From Alitta virens (Eukaryota; Annelida; Polychaeta; Phyllodocida; Nereididae), in NCBI GenBank assembly GCA_932294295.1, contig OW028580.1, positions 14,201,102 through 14,265,101 on the forward strand: 64,000 bases of DNA. The letters are read 5' to 3'. Shown in pieces: positions 19,596 to 31,395 of the stretch (position 1 is its first letter; each line of letters opens with the position of its first letter). The translations under genes were made by a program, and so were the position numbers. Below the pieces are notes generated by a model. That model worked only from the letters and a program-made list of their open reading frames with translations. It was not told the DNA's origin and searched no databases.

Positions 19596-22500
19596 TTAAT
19601 TCTTAGAAAAAGGTAAATTTTTTTTTAAGTTTCTGGAAGATGCTGGCATTAGGATTTCTTTTTCAAGCAGTTTCATCAAATCATTGTGTTTCTCCTTCGA
19701 GATAACACACTTTCTGTTGTTTTTTGACAGTTTCAATTCAGGATTTTTACCTCTTTGTTTCTCAATTAGATTGAAAGTTTTATATGTGGGGTCTGAATGG
19801 AAGTATTTAAATTTCACCAAGAATGGTTTCTCCTTACTAACTGAAAATTCGTTGATATGTAACACAGACAACATACAGACGTTTCACTCCCATTGAAACC
19901 TATAGTGCCACTGACCTAGATAGCGACATCTAGTGGGTGGTGTGGAGCAGGCTGAGGCAGGGTGTTAATATATATGGGGAAAAGATATCAAAAGACAGCT
20001 GTTACATGTCATTCATGACCAATGATCAAGTATGACAACCACAACCACTGGGGGAGGGGGGATTAATAATTATGCTCAAAATATTTAAACATAAATATGC
20101 ATACACAACATTATTATGATATAATTATCCATGAACTATCACTTGGGTTGACAATAACTTGATATAGTCAGTGAAACAACTACAAGTATTCTAAGCACTA
20201 ATGACAATTAAAGTTCATATACTCTTCTTTTCTAATAAATTATGTTATTCCTTCCTGAGGTATGAAATACAGTTTCTTTCAATGAGATTATATATATGCA
20301 ATGACATATATTTCTGCTATCTTCAGCTGTTTACATTTGCATTTTGTATAGGTTTCAAATCCAGTTTGTAAAGAAACTAAAGGCTGTAATAAATGACTTT
20401 ATCACAACCAAGAAAATAAAAGTTAGACGTTTAAATTTGGTATTTTAATCATGATAGTAGGTCTGTGGTTGAGCTGCCTTTGATTCACCTTAGAATACAG
20501 TCATAATGAGCTGCTATTAGTGAGTTAACTGCCATATGTAATATATAACCACCATATACTAAATACATAATGAACTTGTTACTATGAACATATCTGCTCT
20601 AAATCTGTGCATTAAAGAAATGGCTCTTTTTTATTTTAGGAAATACAATATATTCAAGATTCAAGAATATATTCTTGGGTTGATCAGGAGATACATAAGA
20701 ATGTGTCATACAATTAATAATTTCTAAAATCCAGATCAGAAATGTAAATGACGCTCTATTATTATGATAAGCCATGATGTAGAAGAGTATATACATACAA
20801 TTATAGTAAGAAATTTAATATTGAATGGTTCAAATTATGAAAGTTATGAAAGATAAAAAGAATAATTCAAATTATAAGTTATGAAAAATTATGAAAGATA
20901 AAAAGAATAATTCAAATTATGAGAGTTATGAAAAATAAAAAGATTGCACATAATAAATTATGTTCATGGGTAAATAATATATATATATATACATACATAT
21001 GTTGAGTTTAGAGTCCCATGACAGATTTTATACCAACTATCAGAAATAAGAATATCCCCCTTATGCTTAAATTTTCACAAGGTTATCTCAGTAGTGCTTT
21101 TCGCAAATATATTATACCATATTTTCAAATTATCATTATTATGCATATAATTATTTACGTATTCCAATAAAGTCTCTTGTATCGCTGGCCAGCAATTAAC
21201 TTTTTGTGGGGTCTCCAATGCGCTTAGAAAAAGTACGTTGAACCTCTCATATATAAGACAAATAAACAGAGTCTGAGTCTAGTCTAAAAAATAGCTCATT
21301 TTTTGCTAACCCCCCCCCCCCCCCACCCACATATCTGTAGATAGATTTCAACGGCATCTGATTTATGACCATTCTTCAACCTATCACTGATGTTGCTGTG
21401 AAGCTATTGCATCATCTCAGAAAACCAAATCTTAGCATGTTTTTGAGATTCTGATTACCATACAGATATAATCAAGCAGTATTAAGTTAATTAACAAGCT
21501 TTGAATAAGTTTATTATGTTCAGATATGCATGGATTGCAGTTGAATTAAATTAAAATTTCTATTTGCACTATTAAAATAGTTTTAATCATTTAACTCTTA
21601 CATTAATTCTTTGCTTTTCAATGAAAGGGAAGAATTAAAAGAAAACTGTATTTCAGATTGTTCACATGTATGATTGACAGTTTGAAATGGACAGTCAACA
21701 TAATTTGTTTTTTCAATTAACAAAAGCTAAAAACTCATCTTATTTTCTCTAACAAGTTTGGAAATCTGTATCCTTTCAACTTCAAAATTGTTACAAATCA
21801 ATAGCAATACATTCCAAGGCTGGAACTGTTGGTCTCAACATATCCTTGCTTCAGGAAAGACAGACTGAATAACCTACTAGGTTAAATTTGTTTGCTACAA
21901 GTCGTAAATATTACAAGGGTTATATGGTTTAGAGTGAACTGAGGTTGAATGAAAATGTTAGGGGTTGACAAACATTCCCTACAGTCCCTGCCAGCCTTTT
22001 GATCTTGGATCCTCTGCTCTCTGATTTATGCTTGACTTGACAGATAAATAACTATTATGTGCTGCTACAGACTATACAGTGCAGCTGGAAACTGTGTTTT
22101 AAATCTATAAACCTCTGGTTATGGCGAATTTGTAATATTCATCACATGTTTTTGCAAGATTTAGTGTTTTCATGCTTGTATATCACATACAAATGATACA
22201 ACAGCCCTGCCTGCTCCACACCAGCCCAAAGAGGGCAGCACCTGTCAGTTGAATGGCGGGAAATGGGAGTGAAACATCTGTATGTTGTCTGTGTATGTAA
22301 CCAGCGAACCTTGTTGCCCTCCCCATCAGTTGAGAAATTTTTCAAAGAAGATGACATCAAATGAAAATCAAAGAACATTGATCTATCCATTGGAATAACT
22401 CTGTATGGACTCTTTGTTCGCCTGGCTGTCTGAATCAGAGTGAAATATTGTTCAGGGACAAATATTTGTATACCCTTTTTTGCCCTTTCAATGCTTGCAT

Positions 22501-24511
22501 GAACACTGTCATTTTCATTTTGGGAATGACCAGATTCGAAAAATCTATGAGCGATAGATACTATTTCCAAAGTCAGCATACAATACACAAGCATGGTACC
22601 TAAGAAAATAGCGGTTCCTGTTTTGTCCAGAACATTTGTCTGAAAATAATTCAAACACTGTATTTCCAGATGCTGCTTTTTGTTTGATGTAATGATACAT
22701 GCAAGATGCTATATCTGATGCTCCACGCCCCCCCCCCCCCTCAATTTCGCTCCACATGTAGCACCCAACATCATTGTCAGCCAAATCAAACGCTGTTAAG
22801 TTATAGCAGCTTAGCTTTCTGGAATAGAACATTGACCCAATGTCAGCATGCGGTAATTCAAGGACATGCTCAAGGTCAAAGCAAGCAGCACTGATATGCT
22901 TTGATTTCCTTGCATTTTGTTTAATGCGTTCTTCGATCTCTCTGATTTTGGTCTTGTTCTCAATATGCCTGTCGTAAGCTGGTTTTTGTTTTTGTTTCTC
23001 AGTTTCTGTAAGGTTACCATATGAAGTGCAAAAGTCAGACTGATCTTTCAAGAGTACATGAAAGGTCAAGTTAAATTCGTAATTGAAAATATTACGGTAT
23101 GTATGTTCAGATAGTGGCTGGTAATTTGTGCCGAACATTGTTTTGGCTGCATCTATGTAGAGATCATACATTTTCCTAACAGAAAGATCTGATGATAGAT
23201 ACTGTTTTTCACTGTGAGAGCAACAGTAGTGGGACGGTAACACAGGAAAACAATTTATGTGATATCTGATAAAGACTTTGTTCATTAGTGACATGATGTC
23301 CCCTATCATCTTGCCTCACTATGCCATTCACACTCATTGTGATAGAGTTTCGTGCAAATTTTTCAGAAATTCCAAAAATGTCAAGATAGAATTTTTTGCA
23401 AACCTGAATCCTGCTTTCATTAACATTTAGAAAGTAATTTATCGTCTTTCCTCTTCTACTTTTACCCCCTGTTGTATTTGTTTTCACTGCTTAAACCTCT
23501 AAACATTTGGCAACAAACTGCCGTTACTGTTGTATATTGCCAATTTCCCAAAAAGCCTCGAATAACTTAGTTTGAGTCTGATAACTTATTTTGTCATGCC
23601 ATTTCCTTTTGCATTTGTTATTGCAGCCCTTTTTCATTTGCCTTGCACTTTGCACTTTCCTTTTGCTGTCTTTGTACTCTTTGCCACTATTCCTTGTTTG
23701 CTTTCTTACTGATTTTTTCCATTCGCTTACCCTTTTCTTACGCTTTCTAGTCCTTTTTGCCAGAATGACTTCTGACTCATTACCTGTGTTTGTAGATTGT
23801 CATATGTAAGAGAGAGATTGCAAACACAATGGCTCATCATCTGAATCACTGAATGTGACATCATGACAATCTGTTTCTCTGCTTTGATTGGCATCAAACT
23901 CATTTTCACTACCCGAGGATGATTCTGGGGCATAATCTTGATCGCCCACTTCATCGTCAGATTCTGGCTGGTCAGAATCAGAAGAATTATATTCCTTTTC
24001 TGATTCTCTTTCAACAACATCGTCATGTGCCATGACTTGAATGGCGGGATACGTTGCAGGGACAGCAAGGTCATAGTGTTCATTATTGTGAACCGCGAGA
24101 TAAGAATAGTACAGGAAACTTTCTCTGCTGTTATTTACTGAAATGTGAATGACTTGATCATTGGAACTGTAGATAACTACATTCATATCGAAGAGACTAG
24201 CTACAACTCTTGGCACTAAATCAGATACTTTTAGATTCCACTGACCACTCTTTTCCAGTTTGCTAACCTCTTGAATGTATTGATCATTGAATGCCTGACC
24301 ACCTTCTAAATCATCAAATTGAAAGAACCCGATATATTCAGCATGATTGACACTAAGTTCATCAGTGACCATTAGTCACAGCTCATCAATACCGAAGTTC
24401 TTTTTTCAATTGCATAATAGTTGCTACAAAAAAGCAATTTCCGTCTCCTGGTACTGTTATAGACTTCATGCCATGCTGAACAAGAAGTGCATCTAATGCT
24501 TTCCTGTGCAT
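19596..24511 (-). pseudogene. Transposon-derived protein: OTU protease-like domain plus DDE-type transposase, decayed and interrupted
   Basis: Read from 24511 down. OTU-like part: MHRKALDALLVQHGMKSI, the nucleophile motif PGDGNCFF (about 24440), FDMNVVIYSSND, and HNNEHYDLAVP with the catalytic histidine (about 24070). An acidic linker follows (to 23815). Basic N-terminus of the transposase: RTRKRKKRVSEWKKS and TRNSGKEY (23790-23530). Core: VCKKFYLDIFGIS, DDRG, PSHYCC, FDLEHVLELP, FSDKCSGQNRN (about 22650) and GHSQNENDSVH (about 22510). C-terminus: ISKEKHNDLMKLLE (about 19690). Frameshifts lie near 24385, 23805, 23290 and 22620, with stops near 23529. This matches a transposon-derived family that is widespread but poorly classified in invertebrates. 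The insertion at 19862-22294 splits it. Confidence 0.75.
19862..22294. mobile_element. 2,433-bp non-autonomous TIR element inserted in the transposase coding sequence
   Basis: The ends are inverted repeats starting ACACAGACAACATACAGA and continuing TGTTTCACTCCCAT (about 32 bp with one mismatch), with a looser block GGTGTGGAGCAGGC further in on both sides. The flanks carry ATGTA at 19857-19861 and 22295-22299 (5-bp duplication; 6 bp is also possible). Removing the element and one ATGTA rejoins the host frame as NKVRWLHINEFSVSKE. The interior has no long coding frame, an 18-base C run near 21310 and AT-rich DNA. The superfamily is not clear. Confidence 0.85.
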
Positions 24512-24596
24512 CTAACTTTCCTTCGTTGTTGATAGCTTCCATTAAGCTGCTTATCATGGGAACATCAAGATCATCAGCCTGTTACAGAAGTAAACT

Positions 24597-25060
24597 AAAG
24601 CCCCTGTCACACTGGGCGACTTAGCCGTAGTGAACCCGTAGTATTACGCAATTGTTACGCAACGTGCTACCCGGCTCCAACCCGGCGGCTACAAAATGGA
24701 TACCCGACGATACCCGGCAAGCAACCTAGGACCCGTGGCCAAGCCGGGAAACCCGGCCCCGGTAGCCGGTTGTGCCATGCTTGCGGAAATCTCCCGGGTG
24801 TCAAAAAAATTAAAAATACCTGTGGGTGCTGGCAGGTGACCCGTAGACGCCGGCGGGTGACCCGTAGAAGCCGGCGGGTGACCCGTAGAAGCCGGCGGGT
24901 GACCCGTAGAAGCCGGCGGTTTATCTGTTACCCGTAGTAAAGCCGGCGGCTTCTTGAGGGGTTCTACGGGTCACCTGGCGGCTTCCACGGTTAACCCGCC
25001 GGCTTTTTGGCTACCAGCGTCAGCGTAGGCAGGGACAGGGGGTTGTATATATTTTTTAAA
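24597..25060. mobile_element. GC-rich foldback repeat family F, copy 2
   Basis: Starts AAAGCCCCTGTCACACTGGG, then CGTAGTGAACCCGTAGTATT, the reverse complement of the end of copy 1. The middle has about four tandem 21-bp units GAAGCCGGCGGGTGACCCGT, followed by inverted versions (GGGTCACCTGGCGGCTTC). It ends near AGCGTCAGCGTAGGCAGGGA, shared with 58685. GC content is strikingly higher than in the surroundings. Confidence 0.6.
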
Positions 25061-26300
25061 AGGCTGCTGCTCCTCTAATATTAGTCCGATTTTCGTCAAA
25101 TAAAGACTGAATTGTAGTATATTTCATACTGATTTCGGATCGTGAATAGACTAAATATTAAGCGAGATATATGTCTGAGAAGGCAGGTAGGCGGCAAACA
25201 GTGGTGCTCCCTGAAGCGTCCGCACCCGGACTGTATCAATGCAGGCAGAGCTGAGCGCTTCTTTAAAAAGCTGCTGCTCCCTTAATATTACTCAGATTTT
25301 CGTGATATAAGACTCAATTGTAGAATATTTCATACTGAATCCATACATGTTTTCGGATCAAATATTAAGCGAGATATTCTATATTATATGATAAGCAAAT
25401 AAATCTATCTGTCTCTCTAAACTAAATATCTACATTTTTGCCCAGTATACCTGATTAGTTTTCCTCACCTTATCTATTGTATACTGCCATGATGCAAGAT
25501 GTACAAAGGGTGCTGGACTGATGCTGGACTGATGCTTTTCTCTTTGGCATTTTCAAAGTGTACTGTCAAATAGTTTTGACCATCTGATATACAATGTTTG
25601 GATTAGCTTTATTGCAATTCATTTCTACTCATTCTGCCAACTGCCATGACCGTTATGTCAATTGCTATTAGCATTTTGAATGATACAAAGAATGGGTGTA
25701 GAGAATACAGCAAATGCTCAATACCTGTGTCAATTGCCTAATTGCCTAAATTGGGGTTCTTTGACCTGTCATGGTTTGTTCAAAGATGACACAGTAATAT
25801 GACATTGTCTTGATTGTCATTCACAATTACAAAAAGATGTAATTGCTTTCATTAATTAAAAACAATGTATTTTATTGTAATTACCAGGCAATGATTATAT
25901 TTGTATATTGGTATTTTTTTTATACATGTGAACATTCTTATCTTTTTGTGTTAATTTGAATCTTATTGTGATATTTTGATCAGTATTTGTGTAAATTTTT
26001 GTAACATTTAAATCTAATATTGATATTGTAATTAGTATTTGTGATGTGATCTGTGATTTTATTTGCTATCTTTTATGTACTTATATAAACCAAATATTAA
26101 GCTAGATATTCTATATTATATAATAAGCATCTAAATCTATCTGTCTCTCTAAACTATCTGTCTATCTACATATCCGATTTTCGTCAAATAAAGACTGAAT
26201 TATTCAGGGAAATGTGTAGAATTTATATAATAGTTAAGGTGGGGAAAGTTAATGGAGTATACCAGGCACAAACAAGAATATTCTTGTTAATAAAGTTAGT
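25061..26300. repeat. AT-rich noncoding DNA with repeated blocks
   Basis: The block GGCTGCTGCTCCTCTAATAT...TTTTCGTCAAATAAAGACTG occurs at 25060-25190, in altered form at 25265-25385, and in part at 26085-26195; it also occurs at 58725-58785. TATTAAGCGAGATATTCTAT is common to the last parts. No gene. Confidence 0.6.
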
Positions 26301-26304
26301 AATA

Positions 26305-26388
26305 CTTCATGGAAACACTTGGGGTGAAGTCCTCTATCCCCAGTGGCTAAAACAGGACAGTGCGCATTGCACAAGCTGCTTCAGCTAT
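26305..26388 (+). mobile_element. SINE-C copy 2, fused to a LINE tail
   Basis: GGAAACACTTGGGGTGAAGT through GCATTGCACAAGCTGC matches 12285-12375. It runs straight into a LINE tail at TATCCAACGCAG. Confidence 0.65.
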
Positions 26389-26518
26389 CCAACGCAGACA
26401 CTTATTGATTTTTTGCATGCTTCTGGTTTCTACTACCAACTATGGATGATCAATCTTACCCTAGAGAGCCTCTACATAGCCCACTCAGGTGCTGATGAGG
26501 CGTTAAACAATAACACTA
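26388..26518 (+). mobile_element. LINE 3'-tail fragment, copy 4
   Basis: Carries TTTTGCATGCTTCTGGTTTC through the GATGAGGCGTTAAACAATAA end. It is followed at once by the next LINE copy. Confidence 0.75.
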
Positions 26519-26522
26519 CCTA

Positions 26523-27875
26523 CCTACTATTATGGTTCTGTGGTATATGGCTCTGCCAGACCATCTTATCTAAAATGCCTGAATTCTGTTCATCATCAAG
26601 GGTTGCGACTAAGCTTAAGAGCTTTTCGTACATCTCCTGTAGAGAGCTTATATGTACTGGCAGGGGAACCTCCACTCTCCCTTCGTCGTATCAAGTTGTC
26701 CATGCAATACATACTCAAAGTAGCATCAACTCCAACAAATCCAACATGCATCATTATGAATCTCGTTCAAAAGCCATTTGACCACTGGGATTACGGATGA
26801 AATTCTATCTTGATGCTGCAAAAATTGATACTACAATCATTACTGAAACGGAAGTACCACCAACTCCGCCATGGATTCTCCCAGTCCCTTAAGTTATACT
26901 GGACTTGGCAGAGCTTAAGAAAAGCGAAACCAAACCTGTAGACTATCAAAACCTATTTTATACTATAAGGTTTAAATATGATTCATAGAAATTTCAAAAC
27001 ACAGATGACTCAAAAATGGAAAGAGGAGTAGGCTGTGCAGTCACCTCTTATAAAACCGTTATAGCTGAATGTCATCTTCCAGACCACTGCTCAATATACA
27101 CTGCAGAATTAACGACTATTTACCTTTCCTTAAAAAACATCGAGGACTCAGAATCAAATCATTATGTTATCTGTTCTGATTCCAAATCTGCTCTTCAAGC
27201 AATCCAAAATAAACAACTTGATAACCCTGGGATCTTAGATGTCCTTATTAAGTATTTTCATCTTCACGTATACAAAGACATTGTATTCTGCTGGATTCTT
27301 GGACACGCTGGCATTGAAGGGAATGAAAAAGCAGACCTGGCAGCAAAAAGTGCTCTTACAAAAGAGATAACTGATTTTACTATCCCATACACTGATTTTA
27401 AAATGACTATAAAATCTTTTATCATGTCTTGCTGGCAAAGACAATGGAATGAATGTTATAACAACAAATTGCATTAAATCTTACCTTGCATTCAAAATAA
27501 AATACCTAGTAGGTTCAATACTCGCAAAGATCAAGGAATATATCACAGATGCCTCCCTCATAGGACATTCAAGACTTACGCATTTACACCTTTTAGTCAA
27601 TGAACCGGCACCGGTATGCCAGAGTTGTCGGTGCCCCCTAACAATCAAACATATTTTATTAGATTGCACCCACTTACAACGCATTAGAAGACCTTTGCTT
27701 CAAGCTACTACCTTACAACATCTCTTTACCAGATATCCAACACAGACACTTATTGATTTTTTACATGCTTCTGGTTTCTACTGCCAAATATAGATAATCA
27801 ATCTTAACCTAGAGAGCCTCTACATAGCCCACTCAGGTGCTGATGAGGCGTTAAACAATAACACACACACACACA
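26523..27875 (+). mobile_element. RNase H-bearing LINE, 5'-truncated copy 5
   Basis: Starts in the reverse transcriptase thumb (MVYGSARPSYLKCLNSVHHQ), then a linker, RNase H (DDSKMERGVG, AELTTIY, SDSKSALQAI, GHAGIEGNEKAD), a C-terminal knuckle CQSCRCPLTIKHILLDC (C-x2-C-x7-H-x4-C) and the 3' UTR with a (CA)n tail. The first RNase H motif is DDS instead of DGS. Stops and frame slips near 26780, 26890 and 27478 break it. Its tail abuts copy 2 of the segmental duplication. Confidence 0.85.
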
Positions 27876-28671
27876 CTCTTGGGAGCCATGTTTGTTATGG
27901 AAATAGTGCTGAAACTACTTATAACACTTCATAACATCATATTTTGCTTAGGGTGACAAAAATACTAGATATCGGTTTATAGATATACATTTTGTTGTAT
28001 TAAACGTCACACCAACGCTAACAACCACTTTTATAGCTTAGTCACCAGTTGTAAACAGTCACTTTGACTCTCTCAGACTTTTGTGTTACTTATAAATAGT
28101 ATACCAAGGATCCTGGTATAAAGTTCCCCATTACACACTGAAATCTTTACCTGAATTTTAAATCGCAATGGGTCACGGTTTACATTATTTCTTTGGGGTG
28201 GATCGAGACAGTGCTCAATGCACAAAAAACAACCACACTCGTCCTGCATGACATTCGTTTTGTTGCTTCAAAGCTAGCTAAGATATGGACTCCCTTATTC
28301 GTAGGTACAGACTTATGATGTTCCTTTCTACACCTAGTATTCTCCTGTACACTTGTTAGTGATATTTATATATCCATACCATAGTAAGACGTTCATGACC
28401 TTGAAGGTTAAAGCATCATTAAATTCAAATACCCTACGCCCTACACTTACTGGAGAAGGTTTGTCCCCTGCCTTGAAGAAGCAATACAAGGATTACATTG
28501 TATATTGAAAAGTATTCAAGGCAAAGCTCTCATCACTTGTGTTTTAAAAAAATCTATTTTGAATATTTAGTAATACATAGATATTCAACCAGCTGTGGCA
28601 AGTTACTTGAGTGTTTTAATGATGTTGCACTGGATTTAACGACATTCTGTCACTTAAAAGACATTGCCTCA

Positions 28672-30177
28672 ATGAAAATGATGGAAACAGGTACTGTTGT
28701 AAGCTAGGTGTATTGTCTTTTGGTTTTATGCTATTTTGATGTTTTATATTCAGCAATTATCCTATCAAGCACAATAACAATTGTTAGTTTTTAAATGTTT
28801 AATTTCAGTGTTTTTTATCTTTCAGGTGGAAGATTTGGCATCTTTTGTTTGGTTGTAGTAACGTGTGTTCTATTTTATGAGACCTGCAATGTTATGTTCT
28901 CCTTAAGCAAAGTATTTACAATTCCAAATACGATAGAAACGCCTTTTTCTACAAGAAATGATGCCAAAATGTCATTGGAAGAACTTGTTGAGTTTCACAG
29001 CAAGAAAAAAACGATATTAATTTCCCTTGTTGACACAGGATACATGGAAATGGCTCTCAATCTGTGGGAAACTTCATTTAAGAAATTCAGCATCACTAAC
29101 TATATATTTATATGCATTACTAAGGAATCCTGTGATTTTCTAAGGCAGTACAGTTTGATTACGTATTTTTACAATCAGACTCAATTAAGTGGAGATGCCA
29201 GTTACTATGGGACTGATACGTACATCAAGAAAACGCTTCTAAAAACTAAGTTGTCAGAGTATCTCCTGAACCTTGGCTACAATACATTGATTGTTGATTT
29301 GGATATAGTGTTCTTTAAAAATCCTCTTCCGTATTTTTCTGGTAACAACTGGGATATCATAACTCAGATTGATTCTAACAATGTAGTAAACACAGGTTTC
29401 ATATGGTTAAAGTCAATGGCTCCTGCAAAAGAACTACGGAGACAAGTGCTTAATTTGTCCTTAAGTGACGATGAAAGCGAGCAAAAAATAACGAACAAAG
29501 TCATAAAAAAGATGACAAAGATGAAACAGTTAAGTGTGAAGCATTTAGAGATTAATAAGTTTTGTGTTGGCTGTGGGTACTTTGGACGCAGACAATTTGC
29601 TGGGGATGAACCAAAGACAACATGTGTTATGGTTCACAGCACATGCCTAGCTGGATATGACAACAAGGTATACAGGTTTAAGGAAATGCATTTATGGGCA
29701 GTTGACATAGATGGATACTATAGCAGCCTCGATAGGAAGTATTTGATGTACACAAATGCTCAGTGTCACCAGAAAAACTGTGATGAGTATGAAGTTTTAC
29801 AACTTTGTATTACAATTGCTAAACAATTAAATAGGACTGTCATTTTGCCTGAGTTTCATTGCGAGTCAGGGAAGTGTAATTTTCTGCGAAAGTTTGGTAA
29901 CATGCAGCGGTTGGAACCTAACTTTAGTGGTTTGTATCGTGAGCACACATTTTTGTCACATCCAAAAGTCCCTGAGACTGTGAAAACATCAAGATCTCCC
30001 TTGATTACTATTAGATTTTCATCGAAAAAAACCAGTGATATTAAGGAATTTCAAATTGTTATTGATCCTGTTGTGTCAGGCAAGGAACTACCTAAAACTA
30101 TAGCACATGAACTCGAAAACATGGAGTTAATGATGTATCATGTACTTCAGTTGCAGCTTAGGACATCCCCCTCCTGA
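28672..30177 (+). CDS. Type II membrane glycosyltransferase, nucleotide-diphospho-sugar transferase family, copy 2
   Basis: Exons 28672-28690 and 28826-30177, about 456 residues, starting MKMMETGGRFG with the same membrane anchor and the same intron position as copy 1. The DXD motif (VDLDIVFFKNP) and NTGFIWLKS are intact. About 24 residues differ from copy 1, spread over stem and catalytic parts (for example GYFGRRQF for SYFDNRQF). By hand count the coding regions differ at about 27 replacement and 8 silent bases. Both copies are fully open, so both may be expressed. Acceptor unknown. Confidence 0.85.
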
Positions 30178-30298
30178 GTTTCAGAACTGATGTCTAAAAT
30201 CAAAAGAGGGTTTAGTTCAGTTAAGTTCATTTTTATTTCACAAATCATCACGCGGAAGAAAACAAAAGCGATTATGAATATGATTGTGATGATGAGTG

Positions 30299-30348
30299 GG
30301 GTTGTGTATTCGAAGACATTGTTGTATCGCTTATGGAATACACAACCC
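30299..30348 (+). promoter_or_regulatory. 3'-flank stem-loop, copy 2
   Basis: Same 13-bp arms (GGGTTGTGTATTC/GAATACACAACCC) and spacer as at 11549-11598. The arms are unchanged although bases just outside differ between the copies. Confidence 0.55.
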
Positions 30349-30479
30349 GGGTCTTAGAGGAACATTGGCAGATATTTACTAGGATTAATTACTTGAAATT
30401 TTACAAAAAGACTTATAAAGCTGGGTTGTTTTAATACTTTTGACAAATATAAGGGTTCCTAATGAATCAAAATTCTTCA

Positions 30480-31395
30480 TAAAGATTAAAGAAATAATTA
30501 TATATGTATATAACAAATCCAGGGAGGCTGTGAGTATTGACTTTATCTAATATAGCTGGTGGTGAGGTATTCATAGTGAAGGGCAATCTATATTTAATAG
30601 CGCAAAGGGAAAGAGTCTATACTTTGGTATTCTAAGGTTTCTATCTAGGCGTGTATTATGATTGTCTGTTGAACACAGCAGACAAGAGTTTGTAAATAAA
30701 TTTGCATCCCTGGAGCTTATCAGTTACATTCAAGAGATTGAATGATTTAAAAATAGGGTCAGTATGGGCATTGTGTACTTTGCATTAACTATTAATCTTA
30801 CAGATATTTTTTAAAGTTTCAATATCTTTTCTGATTAAGTTCTCCACAAAAGTATCCCATAATTTAAAGGAGGCAGTATTAAACAAGTGTTAAGCAATTT
30901 TAGAATATTACTAGGAATATGGTTCTGGAAATGTTTTTAGATATCATGGTTAAGTGTGGTTTCCAATTTAAATGAGAGTCTTAAGACAATACCAAGGTAA
31001 TTAAAAGTTTCAACAAACTCTACTGGAAAGTCATTGAAGTAGAGATTTGGTGGGTTAGTATGATTTCGATTAATATGAAACAATATAGCTTTCGTTTTAT
31101 TGGCATTTATTGAAAGTTTATTTACTTTAAACCAATTATGTATGTCTGTAAGTTAACTATTGATGAGATCAGCAGAACTACCAAATAATTGTAAAGTTGC
31201 ATTTAAAACTGTATCATCTGCATATATATGGTAGGTTTAAAGTGATTACAGCAATTAACTAAATCAATTGTATAAATTATAGATAACAGAGGGCCCAATA
31301 TGGAGCCTTGGGGAACACCTATCTTAAGAGGTAGTCCACTGAATACCAAATACTCCTTATTGTGCATATGAATGGATTGCTGTTAATACAGGGTT
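30480..31395 (-). pseudogene. CR1/L2-like LINE relic, reverse transcriptase and C-terminus
   Basis: Read from 31330 down on the minus strand: GVPQGSILGPLLFIIYTIDL, then the catalytic YADDT, LTDIHNWFKVNKLSINANKT, FNYLGI, LNYGILLWR and a C-terminal region with several stops, ending near 30480. The motif order and FxxYLG block are those of CR1/L2/Rex-type LINEs. Stops and frame slips show that it is dead. It has no RNase H domain and is unrelated to the other LINE in this window. Confidence 0.7.

Larger units (their letters stand above)
27876..30440 (+). repeat. Segmental duplication, copy 2 (partner 9000-11690)
   Basis: Similarity to copy 1 starts at CTCTTGGGAGCCATGTTTGT, immediately after the LINE (CA)n tail, and ends at about 30440 after GGGTTGTTTTAATACT. 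Offset to copy 1 over the coding region is 18,750 bases, same orientation. Confidence 0.85.

Noticed and set aside
22706..22894. Plus-strand frame MLYLMLHAPPPPQF
   Set aside because: Antisense of the transposase glycine run; no independent support.
18340..24640. One 6.2-kb transposon bounded by the family F ends at 18392 and 24597
   Set aside because: The two ends face outward (each closes its own repeat), so they do not act as inverted termini of the DNA between them.
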